Below are positions 8,693 to 17,170 of a stretch of DNA of 64,000 bases, piece after piece. The DNA is from Flaviflagellibacter sp963786225 (GTDB taxonomy: Bacteria > Pseudomonadota > Alphaproteobacteria > Rhizobiales > Methylopilaceae). Where the stretch lies: NCBI GenBank assembly GCA_963786225.1, contig CAWAYQ010000032.1:434001-498000 (forward strand). Direction: 5' to 3'. The notes beneath the pieces are model-generated. The model did no database searches. It saw nothing but the letters and a program-made list of their open reading frames with translations, and was not told where the DNA came from. Made by a program: the position numbers and the translations under genes. Every line of letters starts with the position of its first letter. Position 1 is the first letter of the stretch.

Positions 8693-9550
8693 CTAGCTGA
8701 AATCGGTTGATGCCGAAAGTTCGAGCCATTTTTCGGCTTGTTCGGCCGCCGCGGTGAACTTGGCTTTTGCGCCGAGCGCAGACTGCTTGCCCATCGCGAG
8801 CCGAAGCGGAGGCTCGGATGCGTTGACCGCTGTCAGGATCGCTTCCGCGCCGCGCACGGGATCGCCGGGTTGCTTGCCGTCACCCTCGATGAGATCGCGG
8901 CGGAACGCTTCGAGGATCGGCGCGTAAGCCGGCATGACTTCGGCCTGTACGAGGGAATCGCCGCGGAAATCGGTGCGGAACGATCCCGGTGCGAGGATCG
9001 TCACCTTGATGCCGAACGGCGCCAGTTCGAGCGCGAGCGTTTCCGAGATTCCCTCGAGCGCGTATTTTGTTGCCGAGTAAATTCCGAAGCCCGCTTTAGC
9101 GAAGACACCGAGCGCGGAGGACACATTCAGAATGTGTCCGGATTTCCGCTCTCGCATATGCGGCAGAACGGCTTTGGTGACGCGCAATGTACCCATCACG
9201 TTTGTGTCGAACAGCCGCTCGACCTCGGCGTCCGGGATTTCCTCGATGGCTCCGATGACGCCGTAGCCGGCATTGTTCACGAGAACGTCGATGCGTCCGG
9301 TTTTCGCGATGGCCTGTTCGACCGCGGCACTGACCGAAGCCGGATCGGTAATGTCGAGCCTCAGGGCGATTGCCCGGCCGGGATAGCGCTCGACGAGATC
9401 GTCGAGTGTTTCCGGCTTCCGGGCTGTACAGACGACGCGTTCACCCTCGGCAAGGACGCGCTCGCACAGCGCGCGCCCGATGCCCGAGGAACACCCCGTT
9501 ACAAGCCAGACACGATCCAGATCGGACCGGGCAGAGGTCGATTTCGTCAT
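8693..9550 (-). CDS. SDR family NAD(P)-dependent oxidoreductase
   Basis: 285-residue classical SDR: VTGCSSGIGRA near residue 14, VNNAGYGVIG near 90, the serine in LNVSSALG near 140 and an intact YSATK (Tyr-x-x-x-Lys) near 155, then PGSFRTDF. This pattern is typical of the oxidoreductases annotated as SDR or 17-beta-HSD-like. I start at ATG 9550 (MTKSTSARSD); a longer frame upstream has no family similarity and overlaps the gap before the LVIVD gene. It ends ten bases from the convergent small ORF. Probably in one transcript with the LVIVD gene, which starts upstream of it on the same strand. Confidence 0.9.
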   Translation of the reverse strand: MTKSTSARSDLDRVWLVTGCSSGIGRALCERVLAEGERVVCTARKPETLDDLVERYPGRAIALRLDITDPASVSAAVEQAIAKTGRIDVLVNNAGYGVIGAIEEIPDAEVERLFDTNVMGTLRVTKAVLPHMRERKSGHILNVSSALGVFAKAGFGIYSATKYALEGISETLALELAPFGIKVTILAPGSFRTDFRGDSLVQAEVMPAYAPILEAFRRDLIEGDGKQPGDPVRGAEAILTAVNASEPPLRLAMGKQSALGAKAKFTAAAEQAEKWLELSASTDFS

Positions 9551-9611
9551 TGCTGTTCGCTCCCCAAAGCGATGAAGGTGCCGATCGGGACTTGACCGTC
9601 GGGATGTGGCC

Positions 9612-10793
9612 TTAGCCGGTGTACTCGACGATATGCATTCCGGCGCCACCGCGGTCTATGATGTAGAGCAGGCCGTTTTCGTCGGTGCCGACATCGTTCG
9701 ACTGAATGACGGCCTGGCCTTCCGGGGTTTCCGGAACGAAATGACCGATTTCCTTGGGACGAAGCGGATCGCTGACGTCGACTGCGCGCAGGCCGGCGTT
9801 GAAATAGGTCAGGAAGACCACATTGGCCCAGGGACCGTCCGAGGCGATCTTCTCGATGATATTGTGGGCGCCGAAGCGCCCGGGACGATCGAAATATTTC
9901 TCGCGTTCCGGGAAGAAGCTCGACACCGGCATGGGGCGGGTTTCGTCGCGGATATCCACGACCCACATGAACAGGGCGTCCCAGTATTTCTTGCTGTGCA
10001 GTCCCTCGTCCGTGACGATCACGTAAGGACGGTCGCCGACCGGAATAACCGAATGTGTCCGGCCGGGGAAGGGCGGAGCCCAGTCCTTGTGGCCGACGAG
10101 CTTCATGTCGGAGAGATCGCTGCAATCGATGACCGCCATGCCGCCACCCCAGAAGCCGGCGAACATGCGGTCGCCGCGAATGACCGGCGGGCCATGCATC
10201 GTGCAGGTGGTGTTCAGCGGCCGCGGATCGTTACCGGGCGCGGCGCCTTCCTTCTTCTGCCAGGGCAGGCCCCAGATGCTGACGATCTCGGGCTTGAGCG
10301 GATTCTTGATGTCGAGCGTCCAGATGACCCTCTTGTCCCATCCGGGGGCATCGCACGGCAACAGGGCGAGTTGACGTTCATTGTCGACGCCGAACCGATG
10401 CGGTCCGCTGCCCGGCATGTCGTAAAATCCGACCTGCTTGGGATCGCTCGGCGTGCTGATGTCGAAAATATAAAGCCCCGCGCGGCCACCCACCGCTTCC
10501 TCTTCCGGAAGAAGCTCGGAATTCACATAAAGGATGTCATCGCCGACGATCCGCAGCTTGTGGCAATGAACGCCCGGCGGTGCGTGGAATTCGGCGACCT
10601 TCTTCGGATTTTTGGGATCGCGGACATCGTGAACCGTAAAGCCCTCGGGTCCCTTGTAGCTCGACCTGCCGACGGCGCCGACATAGGCGTACCCGTTCTT
10701 GATCTCAACGAGGCTGCCACCGCCCCAGCCCGCGGACGCATCGTGACCGACAAGGCGAAATTTGTCGGATTCTTCGGGGAAAGGAGACGGCAT
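9612..10793 (-). CDS. LVIVD-repeat beta-propeller protein
   Basis: 393 residues built of repeated beta-propeller units with motifs such as YAYVGAVG, FTVHDVRDPKNPKKV, LYIFDISTPSDPKQVG, IWTLDIKNPLKPE and AVDVSDPLRPKEIG, the D-[IV]-x-[DN]-P-x-x-P-x-x-[VI] pattern of LVIVD repeats. Conserved histidines (GVHCHKLRI, GPHRFGV, GAHNIIEK) recall selenium-binding-protein-like propellers that bind metal. No signal peptide is visible, so it is probably cytoplasmic. Function is unknown; it is divergent from the IclR regulator and probably controlled by it. Confidence 0.85.
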   Translation of the reverse strand: MPSPFPEESDKFRLVGHDASAGWGGGSLVEIKNGYAYVGAVGRSSYKGPEGFTVHDVRDPKNPKKVAEFHAPPGVHCHKLRIVGDDILYVNSELLPEEEAVGGRAGLYIFDISTPSDPKQVGFYDMPGSGPHRFGVDNERQLALLPCDAPGWDKRVIWTLDIKNPLKPEIVSIWGLPWQKKEGAAPGNDPRPLNTTCTMHGPPVIRGDRMFAGFWGGGMAVIDCSDLSDMKLVGHKDWAPPFPGRTHSVIPVGDRPYVIVTDEGLHSKKYWDALFMWVVDIRDETRPMPVSSFFPEREKYFDRPGRFGAHNIIEKIASDGPWANVVFLTYFNAGLRAVDVSDPLRPKEIGHFVPETPEGQAVIQSNDVGTDENGLLYIIDRGGAGMHIVEYTG

Positions 10794-10999
10794 GGTCCAT
10801 CCGAGGCTAGGTCATTTTCCGGATTGTTTCCATGCTCATGGCGAAGTGTCAATTCATAATGTGAGATAATTCTATGGCGTTTCCACCGGTGCTGGCGCAT
10901 GGTGATGGCTCTGGTAGAAGGTTTTCTCCAACGCCCGGACCGCGCGGCTGTAAAAAGGCGATGGCCGCCGACAGCGGGACATGAAAGCAAGTGGATGCG

Positions 11000-11873
11000 A
11001 TGACCAGAACACCCCCCTCCGAGCAGTTCGACATTGATGATGATGTGGATGGACAGGATCAGCGCGGCGGCATCCAGTCATTGGTGCGTGCGTTTGCCAT
11101 CATAGAGGAAGTCGCGCAGAGCAAGGACGGGATCAATCTGGCTGATCTGAGCAAGAAGGTCGGCCTTCATAACAGCACCACATTTCACCTTGTAAAGACG
11201 ATGGCGACGCTTGGATATATCCGGCAGAACCGGCACACGAAGCGCTACAGGGTGGGGCGGTCGCTTTTCGCTCTTGCCGCAGGTGCGTTCGACGAGGCCG
11301 AGATGGTCAGCCTCGCGACGACCGTTCTTGAAAACCTTTCACTAGCGACGGGTGAGTGCGCCCATCTTGCGGTTCGGCTGGGGCATCGCGTTGTAATTCT
11401 TACGAAAACCATGAGCCCCGGAGCCTTTCAGATCAGTGAGCGTGCCGGTGTCATTCGTCCCGCACATTGCACGGCGATCGGGAAGGTGTTGCTCGCAGCT
11501 TTGACGCCCGATCAGTTTGACGCGTATCTCGCTGAAGCCGAACTGACGCCACTCACCCGCAATACGATCACGGATCCCCGAGCGCCTGCGCGCAGTGGTC
11601 GACGAGGCGCGCGAGCACCAGGTGGCCTACGACGATTGCGAGTTCAACGACGAGGTCCGGTGTGTTGCGATGCCGGTCTACGGCTTCTCCGGGCGTGTCG
11701 TTGCCGCCATCGGCATTTCGGGGCCAATCTGGCGGTTGAGCCTTCAGGCGGTCCAGGACAAGGGAAAGACCGTTCGTGAAGCAGCCAGTCAGCTCTCCGC
11801 CATTTACGGGGCGCGGTTGGTGGAGCAGGCGCCTGAGCCTGTGCGCAAACGCAAGAGCAGATCGATCGGATGA
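11000..11873 (+). CDS. IclR family transcriptional regulator (frame broken by one extra C)
   Basis: About 290 residues if joined. N-terminal winged helix-turn-helix (QSLVRAFAIIEEV through GYIRQNRHTKRYRVG, about residues 20-90), then the IclR effector-binding domain (ECAHLAVRLGHRVVIL, RPAHCTAIGKVLLA). Up to LTRNTITDP the protein is in one frame; the family sequence then resumes one base later as ERLRAVVDEAREHQVAYDDCEFNDEV. The shift falls in a CCCC run at 11576-11579 and is repaired by removing one C. It is divergent from the LVIVD gene and is the only obvious regulator for the catabolic genes. The break is more likely a sequencing error than inactivation. Confidence 0.88.
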
Positions 11874-12059
11874 GTTGGGCGCCCATCATCCCGTAGTGTC
11901 GATTGACATGCCAGAATGAGAGAGACTTAATGTCCCAGAGGGCGGCTGGGACCATAATGCTATGGTCACGGCACGTACGAACCGGCCACCTCAGTTGAAT
12001 TAAGCCGCCAGCGCCGCCTTTGCGTGGCTCGCATGGCAGTGAACCAATTGAGGGCTGGG

Positions 12060-12662
12060 ATGGAAAGTAGCGATCCCGTGAAACTGGGTGACGACGTCAT
12101 CCGCGTTCCGATGCTCATCGACGGTTCATGGCGTTGCTCCTCCGAAGAGTACAAAGTTACCGGCCCCTATCGCGGCGCGGTCGTCAGCACGGCACCGCGC
12201 TCGACGCCCGCCGATCTCCATGAGGCGCTGTCGGCCAAGGCCAAGGCCGCCGCGACGCCCGGACACGAGCGGGCTGCACTTCTGCGCCGGGTTCACGCGC
12301 TTCTCATCGATCGGGCTGAGGACATTGCGCGGGCGATGTCGCGTGAAACCGGAAAATCGCTGAAGGACTCGCGCGGCGAACTCGCCCGTATACCGGATAG
12401 TGTCCTGCTTGCGGCGGACGACGACAGCGTCAGCGAGAATCCGTTCGGTCTCCAGTGCGGAATATTCACGGGTTCGGTGACGACAGCGCTTGACGCGGCC
12501 AAACGTCTGCGGACCGGCGGCGTCATTATCAATGGCCGCTCGACCTGGCGTACGGACCAGCTTCCATATGGCGGGGTCAAGAACAGTGGCATCGGCCGCG
12601 AAGGCCCGCGCTATGCCATTCGCGATATGACCGAAGAAAGGCTCTTCGTCTTCAACATGTGA
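12060..12662 (+). pseudogene. aldehyde dehydrogenase with the catalytic core deleted in frame
   Basis: 200 residues, against about 475 for the family. Residues 1-120 match the ALDH N-terminus (LIDGSW, RAALLRRVHALLIDRAEDIA, RETGKSLKDSRGELAR) and residues 121-200 match its extreme C-terminus (NPFGLQCGIFTG, RTGGVIINGR, LPYGGVKNSGIGREGPRYAI). About 280 residues are missing between, at roughly base 12415, including the NAD-binding loops and the catalytic Cys and Glu. The reading frame is kept through the junction. It cannot be an active dehydrogenase. ATG 12060 is preferred over GTG 12024 or ATG 12033 because the family similarity begins after it. Confidence 0.85.
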
Positions 12663-12756
12663 ACGAGCCGATCAGCGGGGCTTAAGGCGGGTCCATTCGG
12701 GCCCGTTGAGATGAAGAGCGGCGAAAACGCCGCCATATACTAGGGAAGGAAAAACT

Positions 12757-13725
12757 ATGTCTTTCAGGACATCAGCTTTCACATTCGCGGCCGCCGCCGT
12801 GGCCTTTGCGGCACCGGTCGCGCACGCGCAAACGTACCCGACACGCGCCGTTGAGTTCATTGTTCCTTTCGCGCCGGGCGGGGGTGCCGACGCGTCGCAG
12901 CGCGCCTTCAACTCGTTCGCGGAGAAGATCGTAGGGCAGCCGCTTGCCATTACGAACAAGCCGGGTGCCGGGGGAGCCACCGGTTGGGCGGATGTGGCCC
13001 ATGCAAAGCCCGACGGCTACACGATGACCGTGACGACGCCTCCGAACAGCATCGTACCGGCGCTCGTGAAGCCCAAGCAGACCGGGTACAAGCTGGGCGG
13101 ATTCACCGACATCTGCATCTACGCGGTCGTGCCCGACGTTCTCGTCGTCAAGGATGGCGGGCAGTTCAAATCGCTCAAGGACTACATCGAGTTCGCGAAG
13201 ACCAATCCCAAGAAGGTCAAGACGGCCAATATGGGAACCCTCGGTGCCGACTACATGGCGACGCTCCTGATGGAAGATGCGATGGGCATCGAGACGACGC
13301 CGATCCCGTTCAATTCGGGTGCTCTTGCTTTGCAGGGAACCCTGGCCGGAACCACGGATGCGTTCGTGGCCAGCGCCATGTATGCCGTTGCGCAGAAAGG
13401 TGCGTTGACCGCGCTCGCCATCGCGACAGAGAAGCGCCATCCGCTCACCCCGGACACGCCGACATTCAAGGAGCTTGGATACGACGTCATATCGGAGCGC
13501 TACCGCGTCCTGTCCGGTCCTCCGGACATGCCAGCTGACCTCGTGACCTACTGGTCGGATGTCTGCAAGAAGGTGACCGCCGACCCGGCCTTCGTCGCCG
13601 AAATGGACAAACTGGGTCAGCCGGTCGCCTACAAGGACGTGGCGGAAACCAAACGCCTGATCGGCGCAATGACGGAAGATCTCAAGCACCTGGTCGAAAA
13701 ATACAAGCTGTCAGAAACAAAATAA
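12757..13725 (+). CDS. TTT transporter receptor, TctC/Bug family
   Basis: 322 residues with a clear Sec signal peptide (about residues 1-23, cleavage after AHA in VAHAQTYPTR), then the Bug fold: YPTRAVEFIVPFAPGGGADASQR, the KPGAGGATGWADVA loop and the PDGYTMTVTTP strand. It delivers a carboxylate or related small solute to the TTT permease encoded next. A strong hairpin sits between it and the permease, a placement that would give more receptor than permease. Ligand not predictable. Confidence 0.93.
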   Translation: MSFRTSAFTFAAAAVAFAAPVAHAQTYPTRAVEFIVPFAPGGGADASQRAFNSFAEKIVGQPLAITNKPGAGGATGWADVAHAKPDGYTMTVTTPPNSIVPALVKPKQTGYKLGGFTDICIYAVVPDVLVVKDGGQFKSLKDYIEFAKTNPKKVKTANMGTLGADYMATLLMEDAMGIETTPIPFNSGALALQGTLAGTTDAFVASAMYAVAQKGALTALAIATEKRHPLTPDTPTFKELGYDVISERYRVLSGPPDMPADLVTYWSDVCKKVTADPAFVAEMDKLGQPVAYKDVAETKRLIGAMTEDLKHLVEKYKLSETK

Positions 13726-13728
13726 GCC

Positions 13729-13760
13729 AATGGCGCTTCCGGCAACGGAAGCGCCATTTT
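13729..13760 (+). terminator. intrinsic terminator/attenuator between receptor and permease
   Basis: Perfect 13-bp stem (AATGGCGCTTCCG / CGGAAGCGCCATT) closed by a GCAA tetraloop, beginning four bases after the receptor stop and followed by a T-rich tract (TTCATTTTGTTG). It lies inside what otherwise looks like one operon, so partial termination would set the receptor-to-permease ratio. Confidence 0.82.
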
Positions 13761-13801
13761 CATTTTGTTGTAGGGACAGTCAAGCGATCAGGATATCCCT
13801 C

Positions 13802-15895
13802 ATGTGGGCCGACATTCTCGTAGGTATCAATAACAACCTCACCATCAATCACATCCTGATCGTCTTTCTGGGGACGGTTTTCGGCCTGATCATAGGCGCT
13901 CTTCCAGGGCTATCCGCGGTCAGCGGCATCGCGCTCCTGCTGCCCTTTACCTATTCGATGGACCCCGCCCAGGGGCTCGTCATGCTGGCCGCCGTGTATA
14001 TGTCGGCGGAGTATGGTGGCTCCATCTCCTCCATTCTGATCAACACACCCGGCGGCGCGGGCGCGGCCTGCACGATCATCGACGGCACGCCCATGACGAG
14101 GAGAGGCGAAGCGCAGGAAGCGCTTTACCTGTCTCTCCTCGCAAGCGCGGTCGGCGGCCTGTTCGGAATCGCAGTCCTGATTTTCTTCACGCCCTCGCTT
14201 GCGAAGGCGTCGCTGCTTCTCGGGCCGTCCGAAACCTTCTGGATCGCGGTTGCCGGCCTTTCGCTGGTGTCGAGCCTTTCCGGCAGCGGCAACCTCATCA
14301 AGGGACTGATCGGCGTCACGATCGGTGTCGGCATGACCCTGGTCGGGCAGGACATTGTGACTGGCGACATGCGGTACACGTTCGACGACTACAGGCTTGT
14401 CGGTGGAATTCCGCTGGTTCCGGCGTTCCTCGGCCTGTTCTCGGTCGCGAGCGTGCTCGGACTGCTCGAACTGGCGGACGGCCCGGTGGCACCTCTTCTC
14501 GTTCGGACGGGCGTCCTCAGGACCGTCATCAAGCGCATGTCGAAGATGAAGATCCAGCTCTTGTGGTCCAGCATCGTCGGCACCATCATCGGCGTCATCC
14601 CGGGTACGGGCGCTTCCATCGCGGCATTCGTCGCCTATGCCGAAGCGAAGAGAATTTCCAAACATCCGGAGGAGTTCGGGAAGGGATCGTGGGAGGGTGT
14701 CGTTGCGCCCGAAGCGGCCAACAACGCGATTGTCGGCGGTTCGCTCGTTCCCTTGCTGGCGCTCGGCATTCCGGCATCCGCGTCGGCCGCCCTGATGTTC
14801 GGCGCTCTCTCGGTTCACGGCATCATTCCGGGTCCGCGTCTGTTCACCGAACGCGCCGAACTGGCCTACACCTTCATGATCGGTCTTATCACGACGGTGA
14901 TCGCGATGGTCGTTGTCGGTCTGGCCACGATCCGCTGGTCGTCCAAGCTCGTCCGCGCGCCGCGCGCAATGATGATCCCCGGGATCTTCGTTCTGTCGGT
15001 GATCGGCGCATACGGAATCGCCAACAACATCTTCGATGTTCAGGTCCTGATCGCCGTCGGACTCATGGCGTATGTACTCTCGAAGCTCGATATCCCGCTC
15101 GTGACGATGGCGCTGGGGCTCGTGCTTGGCCGTCTGATGGAAGAGAGCTACCAGCAGGCATCGCTTCTGGCCGGCGTGGAGGGGGAATCGGTTGTCGTCT
15201 ATTTCCTGACGCGGCCCATTTCGCTCTTCCTGATGCTCATAGCCGCGGCCATCCTGATCAACGGGCTGAGGGGCAGCGCGCGCGAACGCGCGCGGGACGC
15301 CGCGGCGTCGGCCGGTTCCATCGAACCTTCGGCGGCGGAGGGCGCGGAAATAGCGGCCGCGCTCAGCGAACCTGTTCAGGGACCGGGGGGAAGCACGATT
15401 CTCGTTGCGCCCGGAAAGGCGAAGGGACCGAGCCTGCGGGTGATGAACGGCGTTCTCGTCGTTTTCCTGTTCGCGCTCGCCTTTTTCTTCTTCATCGGAT
15501 CGGCGGAGTTCTCTCACCAGTCGGCGGAGTTTCCGATGCTGGTGATGGTCATTCTGATCGTTCTGGGAGGGATCGTCGCGTTCAACAATCTGCGGCCGTC
15601 GGCGGCCACGACCGTCGGCACGGTCTATCCGCTCGCCGCCGTACCGTGGCGCGACCTTTTCATTATGATCGTGGCGCTCATCGTACTGACCGCGGGCGTC
15701 GCGTGGATCGGCTTCTACGAGGCGTCCTTCTTCTACACCGCATTCTGCTGCTGGGTGCTGTGGGGAGGTAAGAAGCGGTCGCCAGGGGCCGAGGCCGTCA
15801 AGGCGACGGTGTTCGCCGCCATCTTCATGGTGGTGGTCTGGGTGACCTTCTATCTCTTCCTGCAGGTGCCGACGCCGCCCGGCACGATTCTGTAG
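13802..15895 (+). CDS. TTT permease with TctA and TctB fused
   Basis: 697 residues. Residues 1-500 are TctA (IGALPGLSAVSG, YGGSISSILINTPGGAGA, APEAANNAIVGGSLVPLLALGIPAS). A polar linker of about 60 residues rich in Ala, Glu and Arg follows, and residues 555-697 contain about four hydrophobic segments with the size and pattern of TctB (VLVVFLFALAFFFFIG, VMVILIVLGGIVAF, LFIMIVALIVLTAG). No separate tctB gene is nearby, consistent with the fusion. ATG 13802 is chosen because the family start LTINHILIVFLGTVFG follows closely; the longer frame would run over the hairpin. Confidence 0.92.
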   Translation: MWADILVGINNNLTINHILIVFLGTVFGLIIGALPGLSAVSGIALLLPFTYSMDPAQGLVMLAAVYMSAEYGGSISSILINTPGGAGAACTIIDGTPMTRRGEAQEALYLSLLASAVGGLFGIAVLIFFTPSLAKASLLLGPSETFWIAVAGLSLVSSLSGSGNLIKGLIGVTIGVGMTLVGQDIVTGDMRYTFDDYRLVGGIPLVPAFLGLFSVASVLGLLELADGPVAPLLVRTGVLRTVIKRMSKMKIQLLWSSIVGTIIGVIPGTGASIAAFVAYAEAKRISKHPEEFGKGSWEGVVAPEAANNAIVGGSLVPLLALGIPASASAALMFGALSVHGIIPGPRLFTERAELAYTFMIGLITTVIAMVVVGLATIRWSSKLVRAPRAMMIPGIFVLSVIGAYGIANNIFDVQVLIAVGLMAYVLSKLDIPLVTMALGLVLGRLMEESYQQASLLAGVEGESVVVYFLTRPISLFLMLIAAAILINGLRGSARERARDAAASAGSIEPSAAEGAEIAAALSEPVQGPGGSTILVAPGKAKGPSLRVMNGVLVVFLFALAFFFFIGSAEFSHQSAEFPMLVMVILIVLGGIVAFNNLRPSAATTVGTVYPLAAVPWRDLFIMIVALIVLTAGVAWIGFYEASFFYTAFCCWVLWGGKKRSPGAEAVKATVFAAIFMVVVWVTFYLFLQVPTPPGTIL

Positions 15896-16076
15896 GGAGT
15901 GATGAAGAGGAAGCTCGTGGCTGCCATCGCCGGAGCAATGGCAGCCCCGGCCGCTGCGGTCGCCGGCGCGTCGCCGACGGCCATTTTCGTTGACACGCAG
16001 GCTGCACGCCGGTTGACTGTTGCCATAATGACGAAACGCCATTCGCGATACGAAATGGCTCTGGGGAGATACGACA

Positions 16077-17133
16077 ATGACCAGCGACAAACGCGGTATC
16101 GATTTCGGATTTCATCTCTCGCGCCGGGTCTTCATTCAGAAGGCCGCAGCCGCGGCGGGCGTCGTGACCATGGGGGGCATGCTTTCCTCGCGCGCCTTCG
16201 CCGACCAGTCCCTCGTCTGGTATTCGGGGTCCTCGGTCGAGTCGGTCGACGACTGGGCGAAGGACTACAAGGCGAAGAGCGGAACCAATGTTGAGTATTT
16301 CCGCGCCGGTGGCGTGAAGCTGGCCCAGAAGTTCGAGCAGGAGGCCAAGGCCGGCCAGGTGAAGTGCGACACGATCGACATCTCACTGCCGGGCCTCATG
16401 ACCCAGTGGGCCGAGAAGGGCCTGCTTCTGAAATACGAGAGCCCTGAAGCCTCCCATTACCCGGCGGACCTGCGCATGGCCGGCTTCTGGACGCCCATCA
16501 AGGCGCTCGACATCTGCATCGCCTACAACGCCGATATCATTAAGCCCGCGGATGCGCCGAAGACCTGGGCGGATCTGCTCGATCCCAAGTGGAAGGGCAA
16601 GATGGTCATGGCCGATCCGGCGCTGAGCGGCGGCGTCCTTCAATGGTACGCGGCGCTGCGCAAGCTTCTCGGCAAGGACTATGTCGAAAAGCTCGGCAAG
16701 CAGGACATCCTGATCCGCAGCGGCAGCGGCGAGGTTCTCGATACGATCATCACCGGTGAGCGGCCGCTCGCGGCGAGCGCGCTGCAATATTACGCCTCCG
16801 CCAAGGCCAAGCCAGGGCGTGAATGTCCGGATGGTCTTCCCGGCCGAAGGTGTGCCGGTCGGTCTGGAAATCATCGGCATCTCGGCGAGCGCTCCCAATC
16901 CGGAAGGCGCCAAGAAGTTCATCGACTACACCCTCGGCAAGGAAGCGCAGGAGATGTGGCAGAAGAAATACTTCGCCCCGTCTCTCCGTGACGACGTCGC
17001 TCCGCTTCCGGACGAGTTTGGCCGCACGCCGCTGAACAAGGTGAAGCTGATCTCCAGCACCGTCGCGGACGCGATCGAGATCCAGAGCAATCAGGGTCCG
17101 CTGCTCGAAGAGTTCAGCGCCTTCTTCAAATAA
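16077..17133 (+). CDS. Fe3+-type ABC transporter substrate-binding protein (frameshifted)
   Basis: About 350 residues if joined. The N-terminus has a twin-arginine signal (SRRVFIQK followed by a hydrophobic segment and SRAFA), so export is probably by Tat. The mature part matches extracellular solute-binding proteins of the AfuA/FutA class (LVWYSGSSVESVDDW, PKTWADLLDPKWKGKMVMADP). After YYASAKAK the reading continues one base later as GVNVRMVFPAEGVPVGLEI; four bases (16812-16815) stand where three or none are expected. It heads an ABC operon with a two-domain permease and an ATPase. The ligand could be iron or a small organic compound. Confidence 0.88.
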
Positions 17134-17170
17134 TGCAACGCGATGACGTGGGGCGGGCAGAAGGCCGAGT

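Noticed and set aside
15899..16294. Open frame with a signal-peptide-like start (MKRKLVAAIAGAMAAPAAAVAGA) before the Fe3+-type SBP
   Set aside because: After about 40 residues it overlaps the Tat-signal SBP gene in another frame and loses any coding character; no family match.
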